Below, piece by piece: positions 55,134 to 63,970 of a stretch of DNA of 64,000 bases (position 1 is the stretch's first letter; each line of letters opens with the position of its first letter). This stretch comes from an uncultured Verrucomicrobiota bacterium (GTDB lineage: Bacteria; Verrucomicrobiota; Verrucomicrobiia; Verrucomicrobiales; Verrucomicrobiaceae). The notes under the pieces were generated by a model. That model did no database searches. It worked only from the letters and a program-made list of their open reading frames with translations, and was not told where the DNA came from. Both the position numbers and the translations under genes were made by a program. The stretch spans positions 1 through 64,000 of the forward strand of contig CAILZI010000188.1 of the NCBI GenBank assembly GCA_903838675.1, read 5' to 3'.

Positions 55134-56819
55134 ATGCCTGCTCACGATCGAATCCTCGCGTTTCTGTCAGCTGTGAAAGCACGTCTAGATCTTGCCTGGC
55201 TCGTCCGGGCTTTCTGTGGCTCGCTTCTTGTCATCGGCTCCTCGCTTTGCATGTGGTGCCTGCTTTGGGTTCTGCGCGGTTACGCCGTGCCCGCGAGCGG
55301 CTACATCGCTGCCGCAGTCGCCTTGCCCGTCATGGCGCTGGCAGCGTGGTTGTTCGGTCGCGCATCGCAGCGCAAGGCGGCGCGCATCGCCGATGAGCAC
55401 TTCGATTTGAAAGACGCCATCAGCTCTCACCTCGGTTTCAGTGACGAGCATCGCGAAGGCGAATTCATCGCCCTTCAGGCAGAGGCCACCGCCGTGCGTG
55501 TGCAGGCTCTTTCCCCTCGTAGCATTCCAGTGCAGTGGCCGCGGCGTGTTCTCACCATCGCCGGCGTTCTGCTGATGGCCTGCTTCGTCATGGGCTTCAA
55601 AAAAGATTCCCCCATTGTTCTCGAACGCATCGCCCTTGAAACAGAGACCGTGCGCAAGAGCGACGAAATCAACAAAGAGCTCGAAAAGGAAGTCGAGGAG
55701 CTGCTCAAATCCGCCAGTGATGAGGAAAAAGAACTGCTGCATCCCGATGAATGGCGCCAGTGGGTGAAGGAACTGCGCGAAACCAAAGACCGCAAAGATG
55801 CGATGCGCCAGTACGCCGAACTTGAGCGCAAGATCACCGAGGCTGCACAAAAGCTCAGCCAGCGCGACACCGAACAGCTTCTCGCCAAAGCCGCTCAGGA
55901 AATGAAGCAGACCGCCGAGCTCAAGCCCATCTCCAAATCACTCGAAGAACAAAACTACCGTCACGCCGCAAATCAACTGCGCCAGATGAAGCTCCAAGCT
56001 GACGTTCGTAAACCCGACGAAGCCCAGAAGGAACTCGCCCGGCTCAAGTCCGCTTCCCAGCGCATGGCCTCTGCCGCGCGCAATTTCCAGCAGCGCACCG
56101 GGCAGCAGGGAAATCAAGGCAAAGGCAACCAGTCGCAGTCCAGCCAAAACCAGAACGCTCAGCAAAGTGGCCAGAATCAACAGCAGTCCCAAGGTCAGCA
56201 GGGCAGCCAGGGCCAGCAGAGCATGGATCAGCAGATGACCGCGCTGGAACAGTCCGTGCAGAATCTAGAACAACAACTTCAGCAACAGCAGCAGAATCCC
56301 AATCAAAATCCCAGCCAGAGTCAGGCCGGTCAAAACCAGGCCAATCAAGCTCTCCAGAACCTTGCTCAGAGCATGAGCCAGTCCTCCGCCAAGCGCGACA
56401 TGATGAAGAAGCTGCAGTCCCTCAGCCAGTGTGCGGGCAAATGCCAGGGCTTCATGTGTGACAAAGAATGCCAGAGCCTCAGTCAGTGCATGGGCACCAA
56501 ACCCGGTGGCAAAAAAGCCGGTGCAGGCAGCGTCGAAAGCCGTCGGGCGGAAAGTGACGTTACTCAGGACAATGGCAATCGCGACCAGCTTACTGGCCAG
56601 AAAGGCAGCGGCCCTAGCAACACCAGCATAGAGTCTGCAGACACTGGCAGCGGCCGCGCTACCCGCACCGCCACGGTGCAGGAAAAAGCCTTCCAGCGGC
56701 AGGTCGAAAGTTTCATCCAACGCGAAGACGTGCCCGCCGAAGTCAAAGAAGGCGTCAAAGAGTACTTCAAAGGCATTCAGCAGGTCGGCAATGAACAAGC
56801 CGCTCCGGCTGCAAAATGA
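55134..56819 (+). CDS. Gln-rich membrane protein, MoxR/VWA cluster
   Basis: This 561-aa protein has three hydrophobic segments (about 23-45, 52-70 and 138-155), then a long charged helical part (about 165-310: KSDEINKELEKEVEELLKSASDEEKELL...), a Gln/Asn/Ser-rich low-complexity stretch (about 322-415), a small Cys cluster (CAGKCQGFMCDKECQSLSQC) and a polar C-terminus ending in a helix (KAFQRQVESFIQREDVPAEVKEGVKEYFKG). Similar large membrane proteins sit in MoxR/VWA clusters of planctomycetes and verrucomicrobia, sometimes annotated DUF4175-like; I cannot confirm the family. The position beside the MoxR gene suggests a membrane partner of that complex. Confidence 0.8.
   Translation: MPAHDRILAFLSAVKARLDLAWLVRAFCGSLLVIGSSLCMWCLLWVLRGYAVPASGYIAAAVALPVMALAAWLFGRASQRKAARIADEHFDLKDAISSHLGFSDEHREGEFIALQAEATAVRVQALSPRSIPVQWPRRVLTIAGVLLMACFVMGFKKDSPIVLERIALETETVRKSDEINKELEKEVEELLKSASDEEKELLHPDEWRQWVKELRETKDRKDAMRQYAELERKITEAAQKLSQRDTEQLLAKAAQEMKQTAELKPISKSLEEQNYRHAANQLRQMKLQADVRKPDEAQKELARLKSASQRMASAARNFQQRTGQQGNQGKGNQSQSSQNQNAQQSGQNQQQSQGQQGSQGQQSMDQQMTALEQSVQNLEQQLQQQQQNPNQNPSQSQAGQNQANQALQNLAQSMSQSSAKRDMMKKLQSLSQCAGKCQGFMCDKECQSLSQCMGTKPGGKKAGAGSVESRRAESDVTQDNGNRDQLTGQKGSGPSNTSIESADTGSGRATRTATVQEKAFQRQVESFIQREDVPAEVKEGVKEYFKGIQQVGNEQAAPAAK
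56095..56365 (+). repeat. Gln/Asn-rich low-complexity coding tract
   Basis: The DNA is dominated by CAG, CAA and AAC/AGC codons and encodes RTGQQGNQGKGNQSQSSQNQ, NQQQSQGQQGSQGQQS and LEQQLQQQQQNPNQNPSQSQ-type sequence. The product should be disordered. Codon repeats make slippage and strain-to-strain length changes likely. Confidence 0.75.
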
Positions 56820-56895
56820 AGCGCATCTGAGGTCTCTGCCTCTTCCGCCATTCATTGGTCATTGGCTCACCACTCACTCATCACACCCAAATATC

Positions 56896-57876
56896 ATGCC
56901 CGAAACTCCCGCTGCTGTTGCACATTTTAAAGAAACCTTTGAAAAACTCCGGGCCGAAGTCTCCAAATTTATCGTCGGGCAGCAGGACATCATTGAGCAG
57001 GTGCTCAGTGCCGTCATCTGCGGAGGTCACGTCCTCCTCGAAGGTGTTCCCGGCCTCGGCAAGACCGCATTGGTAAACACCTTGGCCAAGGCGTTGCACC
57101 TCAAATTTCAGCGCATCCAGTTCACGCCCGATCTTCTTCCCGCAGACATCGTGGGTACGCAGATTCTCGTGGAGCGCGGCGGGCAGAAGGTCTTCGAGTT
57201 CCAGCAGGGCCCCGTCTTCTGCAACGTACTGCTCGCTGACGAAATCAACCGCGCCACTCCCAAGACACAGTCTGCGCTGCTCGAAACCATGCAGGAAAAG
57301 CGCGTCACCGTGGCCGGCATTTCGCACAATCTCGGCTCGCCCTTCTTCGTCCTCGCCACGCAGAATCCCATCGAGCAGGACGGCACCTACCCGTTGCCTG
57401 AAGCCCAGCTCGACCGCTTCTTCTTCAAGCTCTACGTCCCTGTGCCCAGCCACGGCGACTTCATCGAAATCCTCAACCGTACCGGCGGCAAGTCATCTCC
57501 TGAGATTAACGCCGTCGCCACTGGCGATGACATCCTTCAAATGGGCCAGGTGGTGCGCGAAGTGCCGCTGGAGGCCAGCGTACAGGACTACCTCGTCAAA
57601 ATCGTGCGTGCCACCCATCCCACCGATGTGAATGCCACCGAGCGCGTGAAAAAGTACGTGCGTCACGGCTCCTCACCTCGCGGCGCTCAGACCATCCTCG
57701 CCGCCGCCCGCGTGCGTGCTCTCCTCGATGGTCGCTACCACGTCGCCCGCGAAGACATCGCCAAAGCCGCCACTCCCGCTCTCCGTCATCGCATTCTCCT
57801 CTCCTTTGAAGGCGAGGCCGAAGGGGTGAAGACCGACGAAGTCATCGCCGATGTGATCGAAAAGGTGAAGGCATGA
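56896..57876 (+). CDS. MoxR-family AAA+ ATPase, second cluster
   Basis: The start is ATG 56896 (MPETPAAVAHFKETFEKLRAEVSKFIVGQQDI), which gives 326 aa; the track start at 56791 overlaps the upstream gene by about 29 bases. Walker A is LEGVPGLGKTALVNTL, Walker B NVLLADEINRATPKTQSALLETM, and the MoxR motif FVLATQNPIEQDGTYPLPEAQLDRF is intact. The C-terminal lid (YVRHGSSPRGAQTILAAARVRALLDGR) is typical. Compared with the Bat-operon MoxR, it has the canonical GKT rather than AKT. It overlaps the DUF58 gene by the four-base ATGA, so the two should be translationally coupled. Confidence 0.94.
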   Translation: MPETPAAVAHFKETFEKLRAEVSKFIVGQQDIIEQVLSAVICGGHVLLEGVPGLGKTALVNTLAKALHLKFQRIQFTPDLLPADIVGTQILVERGGQKVFEFQQGPVFCNVLLADEINRATPKTQSALLETMQEKRVTVAGISHNLGSPFFVLATQNPIEQDGTYPLPEAQLDRFFFKLYVPVPSHGDFIEILNRTGGKSSPEINAVATGDDILQMGQVVREVPLEASVQDYLVKIVRATHPTDVNATERVKKYVRHGSSPRGAQTILAAARVRALLDGRYHVAREDIAKAATPALRHRILLSFEGEAEGVKTDEVIADVIEKVKA

Positions 57877-58739
57877 CCCTGACCGATCCAGCCTTCATCC
57901 GCCGCCTCGAATCCCTCTACTTGCTCGCGCGCAAGATCTTGGGCGGTTCGTTGCAGTCGGATCGTCGCAGCACGAAAAAAGGCGCGGGCATCACCTTCGC
58001 CGACTACGCCCAGTATTCCCTCGGAGATGACTACCGCAGCATAGACTGGCGCGTTTATGCGAAGTTTGAGTCCCTGCTCATCAAGCTCTTCGAACTGGAG
58101 GAAGACGCCACCATCTACCTCCTTATTGATTGCAGTCCCTCAATGGCATCCAAGCATGCCTACGCCAAGCAGCTTGCTGCCGCGCTGGGATACATCGCGC
58201 TCAACACCCTTGATCGTCTCGCCGTTTACGGTCTCGCCGACCGCTTGCAGCCGCTGATTGAGCCCGCACGCGGCCGCAATCAAGTCATCCCGTTTCTACG
58301 CTCGTTGGAAGCCGCGACAACCTTCGGCGGCAACACTGATCTCAGCGCCTGCGCCCGCGAGTTTGAGGCACGGCATCGGCGTAAAGGCCTCGTCTGCGTC
58401 ATTTCCGATTTCCTGCTGCCCGGTGGCTTTGAAGAAGGGCTCAGCCGCCTGCAATGGCACAAGCACGAAGTCTTCTGCCTGCAGACACTCGACGACAACG
58501 ACCTTCGCTGTGAATGGAAAGGCGATGTGACTCTTGAATGCGTCGAAACAGGGAAAAGCGAGCGCGTCACCATCTCACCCCGTGAAGCCAAACTTTACGA
58601 GGACGCCATGGCCGAATGGAACCTCGGCCTCAAGCAGACCTGCGCCAAACGCGGTCTGGGTTTCCTGTCCACCAACACCGACGTGTCGTTTGAAGCCGTC
58701 ATCACGGATCTGATGCGTCGCGGAGGTCTCGTCACATGA
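57873..58739 (+). CDS. DUF58 protein with degenerate VWA domain (second cluster)
   Basis: This 288-aa cytoplasmic protein has the DUF58 signatures: FADYAQYSLGDDYRSIDWRVYAKFESLLIKLFELEEDATIYLLIDCSPSMASK, in which DCSPS is the VWA metal-site motif, and KGLVCVISDFLLPGG. It is shorter than the Bat-operon DUF58 protein. Its start (ATGA) overlaps the MoxR stop and its stop overlaps the next start in the same way. In related systems DUF58 proteins bind MoxR and the membrane VWA proteins; the biochemical output is not known. Confidence 0.92.
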   Translation: MTLTDPAFIRRLESLYLLARKILGGSLQSDRRSTKKGAGITFADYAQYSLGDDYRSIDWRVYAKFESLLIKLFELEEDATIYLLIDCSPSMASKHAYAKQLAAALGYIALNTLDRLAVYGLADRLQPLIEPARGRNQVIPFLRSLEAATTFGGNTDLSACAREFEARHRRKGLVCVISDFLLPGGFEEGLSRLQWHKHEVFCLQTLDDNDLRCEWKGDVTLECVETGKSERVTISPREAKLYEDAMAEWNLGLKQTCAKRGLGFLSTNTDVSFEAVITDLMRRGGLVT

Positions 58740-60445
58740 GTTTCCTGGCGCCCGCATTCCTCTGGACCCTGGCGGCGTTGGCACCGCTGGCGGCGATCTA
58801 TTTTCTCAAAGTGCGACCGCGCAAAAAGCCGGTGACCGCTTTCTTCCTATGGCAGAAGATTTTCACCGAAAAAAAAGCCTCGGCCCTCTTCAAACGCCTG
58901 CGCGATGTCTTCTCCCTGCTGCTCATGGCGCTCGCGTTTGCCGCCATCGCTTTCGCCTTGGCAGAGCCGGACTTCGCCGGAGATGAGCGCAAAGACCTCC
59001 TCATCGTCGTGGATCATTCCGCTTCCATGTCCGCCAAAGACGGCACCACCACGCGTCTCGAAAAAGCCAAACAACGCGCACGTGATCTCATCGCCGGCAT
59101 GAACGGCACCCAGCGCGCCGCCGTGGCTTCCTTCGCTGAAGTGACGCGCATGCTTGAGCACCCCACCCGCCATCGCAAAGCTCTTCTTGAAGCCGTGGAC
59201 TCCATCCAGCCCACCGAACTGCCCTCACGCGTCGAAGCCCTGCGCGCGCTGCAGCCCGGCGACGAGTGGATGAAGGACACCAGCGTCCTGCTTATCACGG
59301 ACGGTTGCCTCGATGCACCAGACCGTCTTCCCAACGTCGAAGTGCTGCGCATCACCGATGCCGCAAAGAACATCGGCATTGCCCGCGCGGACCTCCGCAG
59401 CGTGCCCGGCGGTCCTGCTCGTCTCGGCCTCTTCATCCTGCCCGTCTCCTCCTTCAGCGAACCCGTGAAAACCGACATCACCCTCATGCATGTCGATTCC
59501 AACAAGCTGGTAAAAATCATCCCTGTGACGTTGCAGCCCGGCGAAAATCCCGCCGTCACTCTCACGCTGGATGATGCACCCACTGGCTGCTGGAAAGCCA
59601 TTCTGGGACTGGAGGATGCTATGGAAAGCGACAACACCGCCTTCCTCTACGTCCCACCGCGTCAGCCCGTGCCCGTAGGCGTCATGGCGGATGATCCCTT
59701 CTTCTTCCAGAATGCCGTCAGCGCCTTCGAGCGCAGCGATCAACTCCTCTCCCTTGCGCAGGATACCAAGACCGCTCAACTCATGCTCAGCAAAGGCAAG
59801 GCGCCTGCCGACATCAGCACTGTGGTGTTCCAGCCTGCAGGTGAATCCACCGTATGGTCCAAAGTCGGCGACGAAATCGCCGCGCCCGTCCCCAAGGTCC
59901 TAGCCAAAGATCATCCGCTGCTGCGCTATCTTGATGCAGAAACCATGACCTTCGCCGGTGCCCGCCAAATCACCGCTCCCACCGGCGCAGTGGTGCTCGT
60001 CGCCGACGAATCCGGCCCTCCCTTGATCTACCTCATGCGTCAGGGCGCCCAAACCGTCTGCGTCGTGAATCTCGATCCGCTCGCCGCTCAGTTTTATCTC
60101 AGCGCCTGGTTCCCCGTGCTCATCCACAACGCCGCCGCACATCTCACCCATCGTGAAGACATGCCGCCCGCCACGCTGCCCACAGGATCCAGCGCACGCG
60201 TCCCCGGTCGCGCCGATCCCACTCCCTACGGTCCCATGGTGACCTCCGGTTTCCACGAGGCCGACTCATGGACCTTCGCCACCTCACTCGTCTCCCCGGA
60301 AGAGAGCCTGCTAAAAAACGACACCCTCAAAGAAAGCGTCAAACCCATCGCCAGTGGTGAGGCCCCAAGCTACTGGCTCCTCGTCCTCGCCCTCGGTGTC
60401 CTCGTCGGCGAGTCCATCCTTTACGACAGGAGGAAGGTCGGATGA
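58736..60445 (+). CDS. BatA-like VWA membrane protein (second cluster)
   Basis: This 569-aa protein begins with the BatA N-terminal module (FLAPAFLWTLAALAPLAAIYFLKVRPRKKPVTAFFLWQ), a second helix (LRDVFSLLLMALAFAAIAFALAEPDF), and a VWA domain with MIDAS LLIVVDHSASMS. The C-terminal half is beta-rich (LPSRVEALRAL ... AVVLVADESGPPLIYL) with a final membrane helix (SYWLLVLALGVLVGESILY). It is thus anchored at both ends with the VWA and following domains in the periplasm. ATGA overlaps link it to DUF58 upstream and the double-VWA gene downstream. Confidence 0.9.
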   Translation: MSFLAPAFLWTLAALAPLAAIYFLKVRPRKKPVTAFFLWQKIFTEKKASALFKRLRDVFSLLLMALAFAAIAFALAEPDFAGDERKDLLIVVDHSASMSAKDGTTTRLEKAKQRARDLIAGMNGTQRAAVASFAEVTRMLEHPTRHRKALLEAVDSIQPTELPSRVEALRALQPGDEWMKDTSVLLITDGCLDAPDRLPNVEVLRITDAAKNIGIARADLRSVPGGPARLGLFILPVSSFSEPVKTDITLMHVDSNKLVKIIPVTLQPGENPAVTLTLDDAPTGCWKAILGLEDAMESDNTAFLYVPPRQPVPVGVMADDPFFFQNAVSAFERSDQLLSLAQDTKTAQLMLSKGKAPADISTVVFQPAGESTVWSKVGDEIAAPVPKVLAKDHPLLRYLDAETMTFAGARQITAPTGAVVLVADESGPPLIYLMRQGAQTVCVVNLDPLAAQFYLSAWFPVLIHNAAAHLTHREDMPPATLPTGSSARVPGRADPTPYGPMVTSGFHEADSWTFATSLVSPEESLLKNDTLKESVKPIASGEAPSYWLLVLALGVLVGESILYDRRKVG

Positions 60446-62949
60446 GTTTCACCACTTTCACCCCTCTGCTCTGGCTGCTCATTCTCCTCGGCGCAGGCTG
60501 GGGCTACTGGCGTTCCTTGGTGGACCGACCCTCAGGTTTGAAGATCACATCCTTTGTCCTTCGCGTTCTCGGAGTCGTTCTTCTCGCACTCGCCTTGTGC
60601 CAGCCGTATGCAGGCGAGGAGACGGACGAAGCCCACGTAGTTTTCCTCGTCGATGTCTCCCAATCCATCGATCTCGAATCCGCCAAAGAAGCCCTCAAAC
60701 AAATCGAGGCCGGAGTCAAAGTGCTTCGCCCACAGGATAGCCACTCCCTCTTCGCGATGGCGAATGGCCTGCGCGACAAAAAGCTCCCAGACTTCACCAA
60801 GATGCTCGACGACTGGACCAAAGGCGTCGCAGATGATGCCTTCCGTTCCCACACCCGCCTCGGTGATTCCTTGCTCGCCGCACGCCTCGCCTTTCCCGCA
60901 GGCAAAGCCAAACGCCTCATCATCTTCAGCGATGGCATCGATACCGAAAACTGCGTGGACGCAGCACTCGAACAACTCCGTCATGAAGGCGTGGATGTGC
61001 GCTTCGCCTCTCTCAAAACCCTGAGTGAACCCGAAGCCGCGCTGGTGAGTCTGGAAAGCACCTCTCCCTTCGCGTTCCATGGCGAAGTCCTGCGTCTCAC
61101 GGCTCGCGTGATAGCCAACCAGCCGATGAATTCCCGCGTCCGCCTCCTGAACAAAGGCGTGGCCGTGCAGGAGAAAACCGTGGCGCTGAAACCCGGCGAA
61201 GACGCCAGGGTATGGTTCGACACCGAGATGAGCACCCCCGGACCCAGCGTGTGGAGCGCCGAGATCGTCCCGGAGCGTGATCATTTCCCCATCAACAATC
61301 AGGCCACCACGACCATCACCGTGCGTGGCAAGCCTCGCATCCTCGTCATCCATCAAGATGAGAAAAAAATGCGTCCCTTCATCCGCGCACTCAAGGAGCA
61401 GGACTTCGATGTCGATCTGCGTGGCAAGCGCGGCCTGCCAGAAGGCATGGAGGACATGCTCTCATTTGATGCCATCGTACTGGCAAACATGTCCGCCACC
61501 GACATGACCCCGCGTCAGATGAGCCTCCTGCGCAGCTACGTATCGGACTTCGGCGGCGGCCTCGTGATGACCGGCAGCGAAAACAGCTTTGGCCTCGGCG
61601 GTTATTACAAATCTCCAGTGGAAGAGGTGCTGCCGCTCGTCTCGCGTTTTGAAAAAGAAAAAGAGAAACCGTCCCTCGCCATGGCCTTGGTCATCGACAA
61701 GAGCGGCTCCATGTCCGGCCTCCCACTGCAAATGGCACGGCAGGCAGCGAAGAGCGCCGCTGAACTCCTCGGCCCGCAGGACCAGATCGCCGTCGTGGCT
61801 TTTGATGGCGATGCGCAGATCGTTTGTGAAATGACCCCGGCTTCGCAGCAGGGCACCATTCAAGCCGCCATCGACTCCATCGCTGAAGGCGGAGGCACCT
61901 TCATGTACACCGGCATGGTCGCAGCCAAAGACATGCTGGAGCGCACCACCGCAAAAGTGAAGCACATGATCTGCCTCACCGATGGGCAAACCCAGGAGGC
62001 AGACCACATGGGCCTTGTTCAGCAGATGGTGGACAGCGGTATGACGGTTTCCACTGTGGGTCTTGGCGATGGTGCTGCTCGTGAGCTCCTCCAGCAAATC
62101 GCCGAAGCTGGGAAGGGGCGCTACTACGAGAGCAATGATCCCGCAACGCTCCCGCAGATCTTCACCAAGGAGACCACCCAGGCCTCGAAAAGCGCCGTGC
62201 AGGAAGGCGTCTTCACCCACATCGGCATCACAGAGCATCCCATGCTCGCCGGCTACGAAGCCGAAGGCCTCCCAGTCGTGCTCGGTTATGTGATGACAGA
62301 AGCCAAACCCGCCGCTCAAGTTCTCCTCGGCGCGGAGAATGGCGACCCATTGCTAGCCGTTGGCCGCTTCGGTCTCGGCATCGGTTTGGCCTACACAGGA
62401 GATCTCACGGAAGTCTGGGGCGGAGAATGGCTGGCATGGGACGGCTGCGGACGCTTCTGGGCCCAGGTCCTTCGCGGAGCACTCAGAAAAGCAGACGTGG
62501 AAGGAATGGAGTCACGCGGCGAGATCCGCGACGGCGCATGGGTGATGAAAATCGACCGCCGTGGCGACGATGGAGTCCCAGTTTCCGGCATTCATTGGAA
62601 CGCCCAATCCCTCGATGAAAATGGCAACACTCAGGACGTCACCATCCGCGAAACCGGGCTCGGGCGTTATGAGGCCCGCATCCCCATCGGCACTCGCAAG
62701 CACCTCAGCCTCCGCATGCATGACCGCGATCACGACAAGCTCGAGGTAAAGCATTACCACGCCCCCTATCCCGCCGAATACCGCCTCAATGGCAAAGCAC
62801 CGGAGAGCCTGACCGCTCTGCCCAAGTACGACACCGCCACCATCATCGCCGGACTCGCGCCAGCCAAACAGTTGCAGCCTGTCGGCCACTGGTTTGCATG
62901 GAGCGCTCTGGGAATGCTGCTGGGTGGAGTGCTCCTGCGGCGGATTTGA
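60442..62949 (+). CDS. Large membrane protein with two VWA domains and a GATase1-like domain
   Basis: This 835-aa protein has N-terminal helices (LLWLLILLGAGWGYW, ITSFVLRVLGVVLLALALCQPY), a first VWA-like domain with MIDAS-type FLVDVSQSI (about 70-190), a beta-sandwich stretch, a glutamine-amidotransferase-like fold (about 295-395, RILVIHQDEKKMRPFIRALKEQDFDVDL ... GGGLVMTGSENSFGLGGY), a second, better VWA with LVIDKSGSM (about 415-575), a beta-rich C-terminal part and a last helix (WFAWSALGMLLGGVLL). The GATase part has no visible catalytic Cys, so it is probably structural. It ends the ATGA-linked gene set. Confidence 0.9.
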   Translation: MSFTTFTPLLWLLILLGAGWGYWRSLVDRPSGLKITSFVLRVLGVVLLALALCQPYAGEETDEAHVVFLVDVSQSIDLESAKEALKQIEAGVKVLRPQDSHSLFAMANGLRDKKLPDFTKMLDDWTKGVADDAFRSHTRLGDSLLAARLAFPAGKAKRLIIFSDGIDTENCVDAALEQLRHEGVDVRFASLKTLSEPEAALVSLESTSPFAFHGEVLRLTARVIANQPMNSRVRLLNKGVAVQEKTVALKPGEDARVWFDTEMSTPGPSVWSAEIVPERDHFPINNQATTTITVRGKPRILVIHQDEKKMRPFIRALKEQDFDVDLRGKRGLPEGMEDMLSFDAIVLANMSATDMTPRQMSLLRSYVSDFGGGLVMTGSENSFGLGGYYKSPVEEVLPLVSRFEKEKEKPSLAMALVIDKSGSMSGLPLQMARQAAKSAAELLGPQDQIAVVAFDGDAQIVCEMTPASQQGTIQAAIDSIAEGGGTFMYTGMVAAKDMLERTTAKVKHMICLTDGQTQEADHMGLVQQMVDSGMTVSTVGLGDGAARELLQQIAEAGKGRYYESNDPATLPQIFTKETTQASKSAVQEGVFTHIGITEHPMLAGYEAEGLPVVLGYVMTEAKPAAQVLLGAENGDPLLAVGRFGLGIGLAYTGDLTEVWGGEWLAWDGCGRFWAQVLRGALRKADVEGMESRGEIRDGAWVMKIDRRGDDGVPVSGIHWNAQSLDENGNTQDVTIRETGLGRYEARIPIGTRKHLSLRMHDRDHDKLEVKHYHAPYPAEYRLNGKAPESLTALPKYDTATIIAGLAPAKQLQPVGHWFAWSALGMLLGGVLLRRI

Positions 62950-62989
62950 GTGGAGCGCCGTCGAATCGTCGGCATAGAATCACCCACTC

Positions 62990-63946
62990 ATGAAAATCGT
63001 TCTTCTCGACGCCCACACCGCAAATCCTGGCGACCTCTCCTGGCAGCCTCTCGAAGCCATCGCCACCTGTGAGGTGCATCCACGCACGCCGCTGGATCAG
63101 ACCGTCGCACGCTGCGCCGGCGCGGAGATCGTCATCACCAACAAAGCACCGCTCACGCGTGAGATCATCGCAGCCCTGCCCGATTTGAAATACATCGGCG
63201 TCACCGCCACTGGCTTCAATGTGGTCGATGTCGTCGCAGCCAAAGAACGCGGCATCGTGGTGACGAATGTTCCCGGCTACAGCACCCCCGCCGTCGCTCA
63301 GCATGTCATCGCGCTCATGCTCGAAATGACCAACCACGTCGGCCACGCCGCCAAGAGCGTGGAGCAGGGCGGCTGGGTCAAGTGCCCCGACTTCTGCTAC
63401 TACGATCACCCCATCATCGAGCTCTCCGGCCGCACGCTCAGCATTATCGGTTACGGTGAAATCGGCAGCGCCGTCGCTCGCATTGCGGTCGCCTTTGGCA
63501 TGAAGGTCCTCGCCTCCAAGCGCACCTGGAAAGAGCCTCCACCCGCCGGTGTCACTGCCGTTGAAATCGATGACATCTTCCGCCAGTCCGACGTCATCAG
63601 CCTGCACTGCCCGCTCACCGATGCCACCAAGCACCTCGTCGGGGAACGTACCCTCGGCCTGATGAAGCGCGAAGCCATGATCATCAACACCGGCCGTGGC
63701 CCCCTTGTCGATGAACCCGCCCTCGCCAAGGCCCTGAACGAAGGCCGCATCGCCGGTGCCGGCCTCGACGTCCTCTCCGTCGAACCCGCCAAAGCCGACA
63801 ACCCGCTCCTCTCCGCCAAAAACTGCCTCATCACCCCCCACGTCGCCTGGGCCAGCCGCGAATCTCGCGCCCGCCTCATCGACATCACCGCTGCGAACTT
63901 GCAAGCCTTCCTGTCAGGCAAGCCGGTGAATGTGGTGAACGGATAG
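62990..63946 (+). CDS. D-2-hydroxyacid dehydrogenase (glycerate dehydrogenase/hydroxypyruvate reductase type)
   Basis: This 318-aa NAD-dependent enzyme carries the usual signatures: Rossmann motif IIGYGEIGSAVARIAVAFGMKVLA (GxGxxG), catalytic Arg in NTGRGPLVDEPALAKAL, Glu in DVLSVEPAKADNPLL and His in TPHVAWAS. The family reduces 2-oxoacids to D-2-hydroxyacids; a role on hydroxypyruvate/glycerate is likely from the overall sequence but substrate cannot be read with certainty. It follows the VWA cluster by 40 bases and has no evident link to it. A hairpin follows its stop codon. Confidence 0.93.
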   Translation: MKIVLLDAHTANPGDLSWQPLEAIATCEVHPRTPLDQTVARCAGAEIVITNKAPLTREIIAALPDLKYIGVTATGFNVVDVVAAKERGIVVTNVPGYSTPAVAQHVIALMLEMTNHVGHAAKSVEQGGWVKCPDFCYYDHPIIELSGRTLSIIGYGEIGSAVARIAVAFGMKVLASKRTWKEPPPAGVTAVEIDDIFRQSDVISLHCPLTDATKHLVGERTLGLMKREAMIINTGRGPLVDEPALAKALNEGRIAGAGLDVLSVEPAKADNPLLSAKNCLITPHVAWASRESRARLIDITAANLQAFLSGKPVNVVNG

Positions 63947-63948
63947 TA

Positions 63949-63970
63949 CGATGGACACTCCTGTCCGTCG
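63949..63970. terminator. Hairpin after the dehydrogenase; part of a larger palindromic element
   Basis: CGATGGACA (63949-63957), loop CTCC, TGTCCGTCG (63962-63970) forms a 9-bp stem with one G-T pair, 3 bases after the stop codon. There is no T-run, so it would be an atypical terminator. GTCCGTC (63963-63969) is repeated inverted as GACGGAC (63994-64000) at the window edge, suggesting a repetitive palindromic unit that is cut off. Confidence 0.4.

Noticed and set aside
60442-62949. GATase-like domain as an active glutamine amidotransferase
   Set aside because: No nucleophilic Cys or catalytic triad is visible in the GATase-like stretch.
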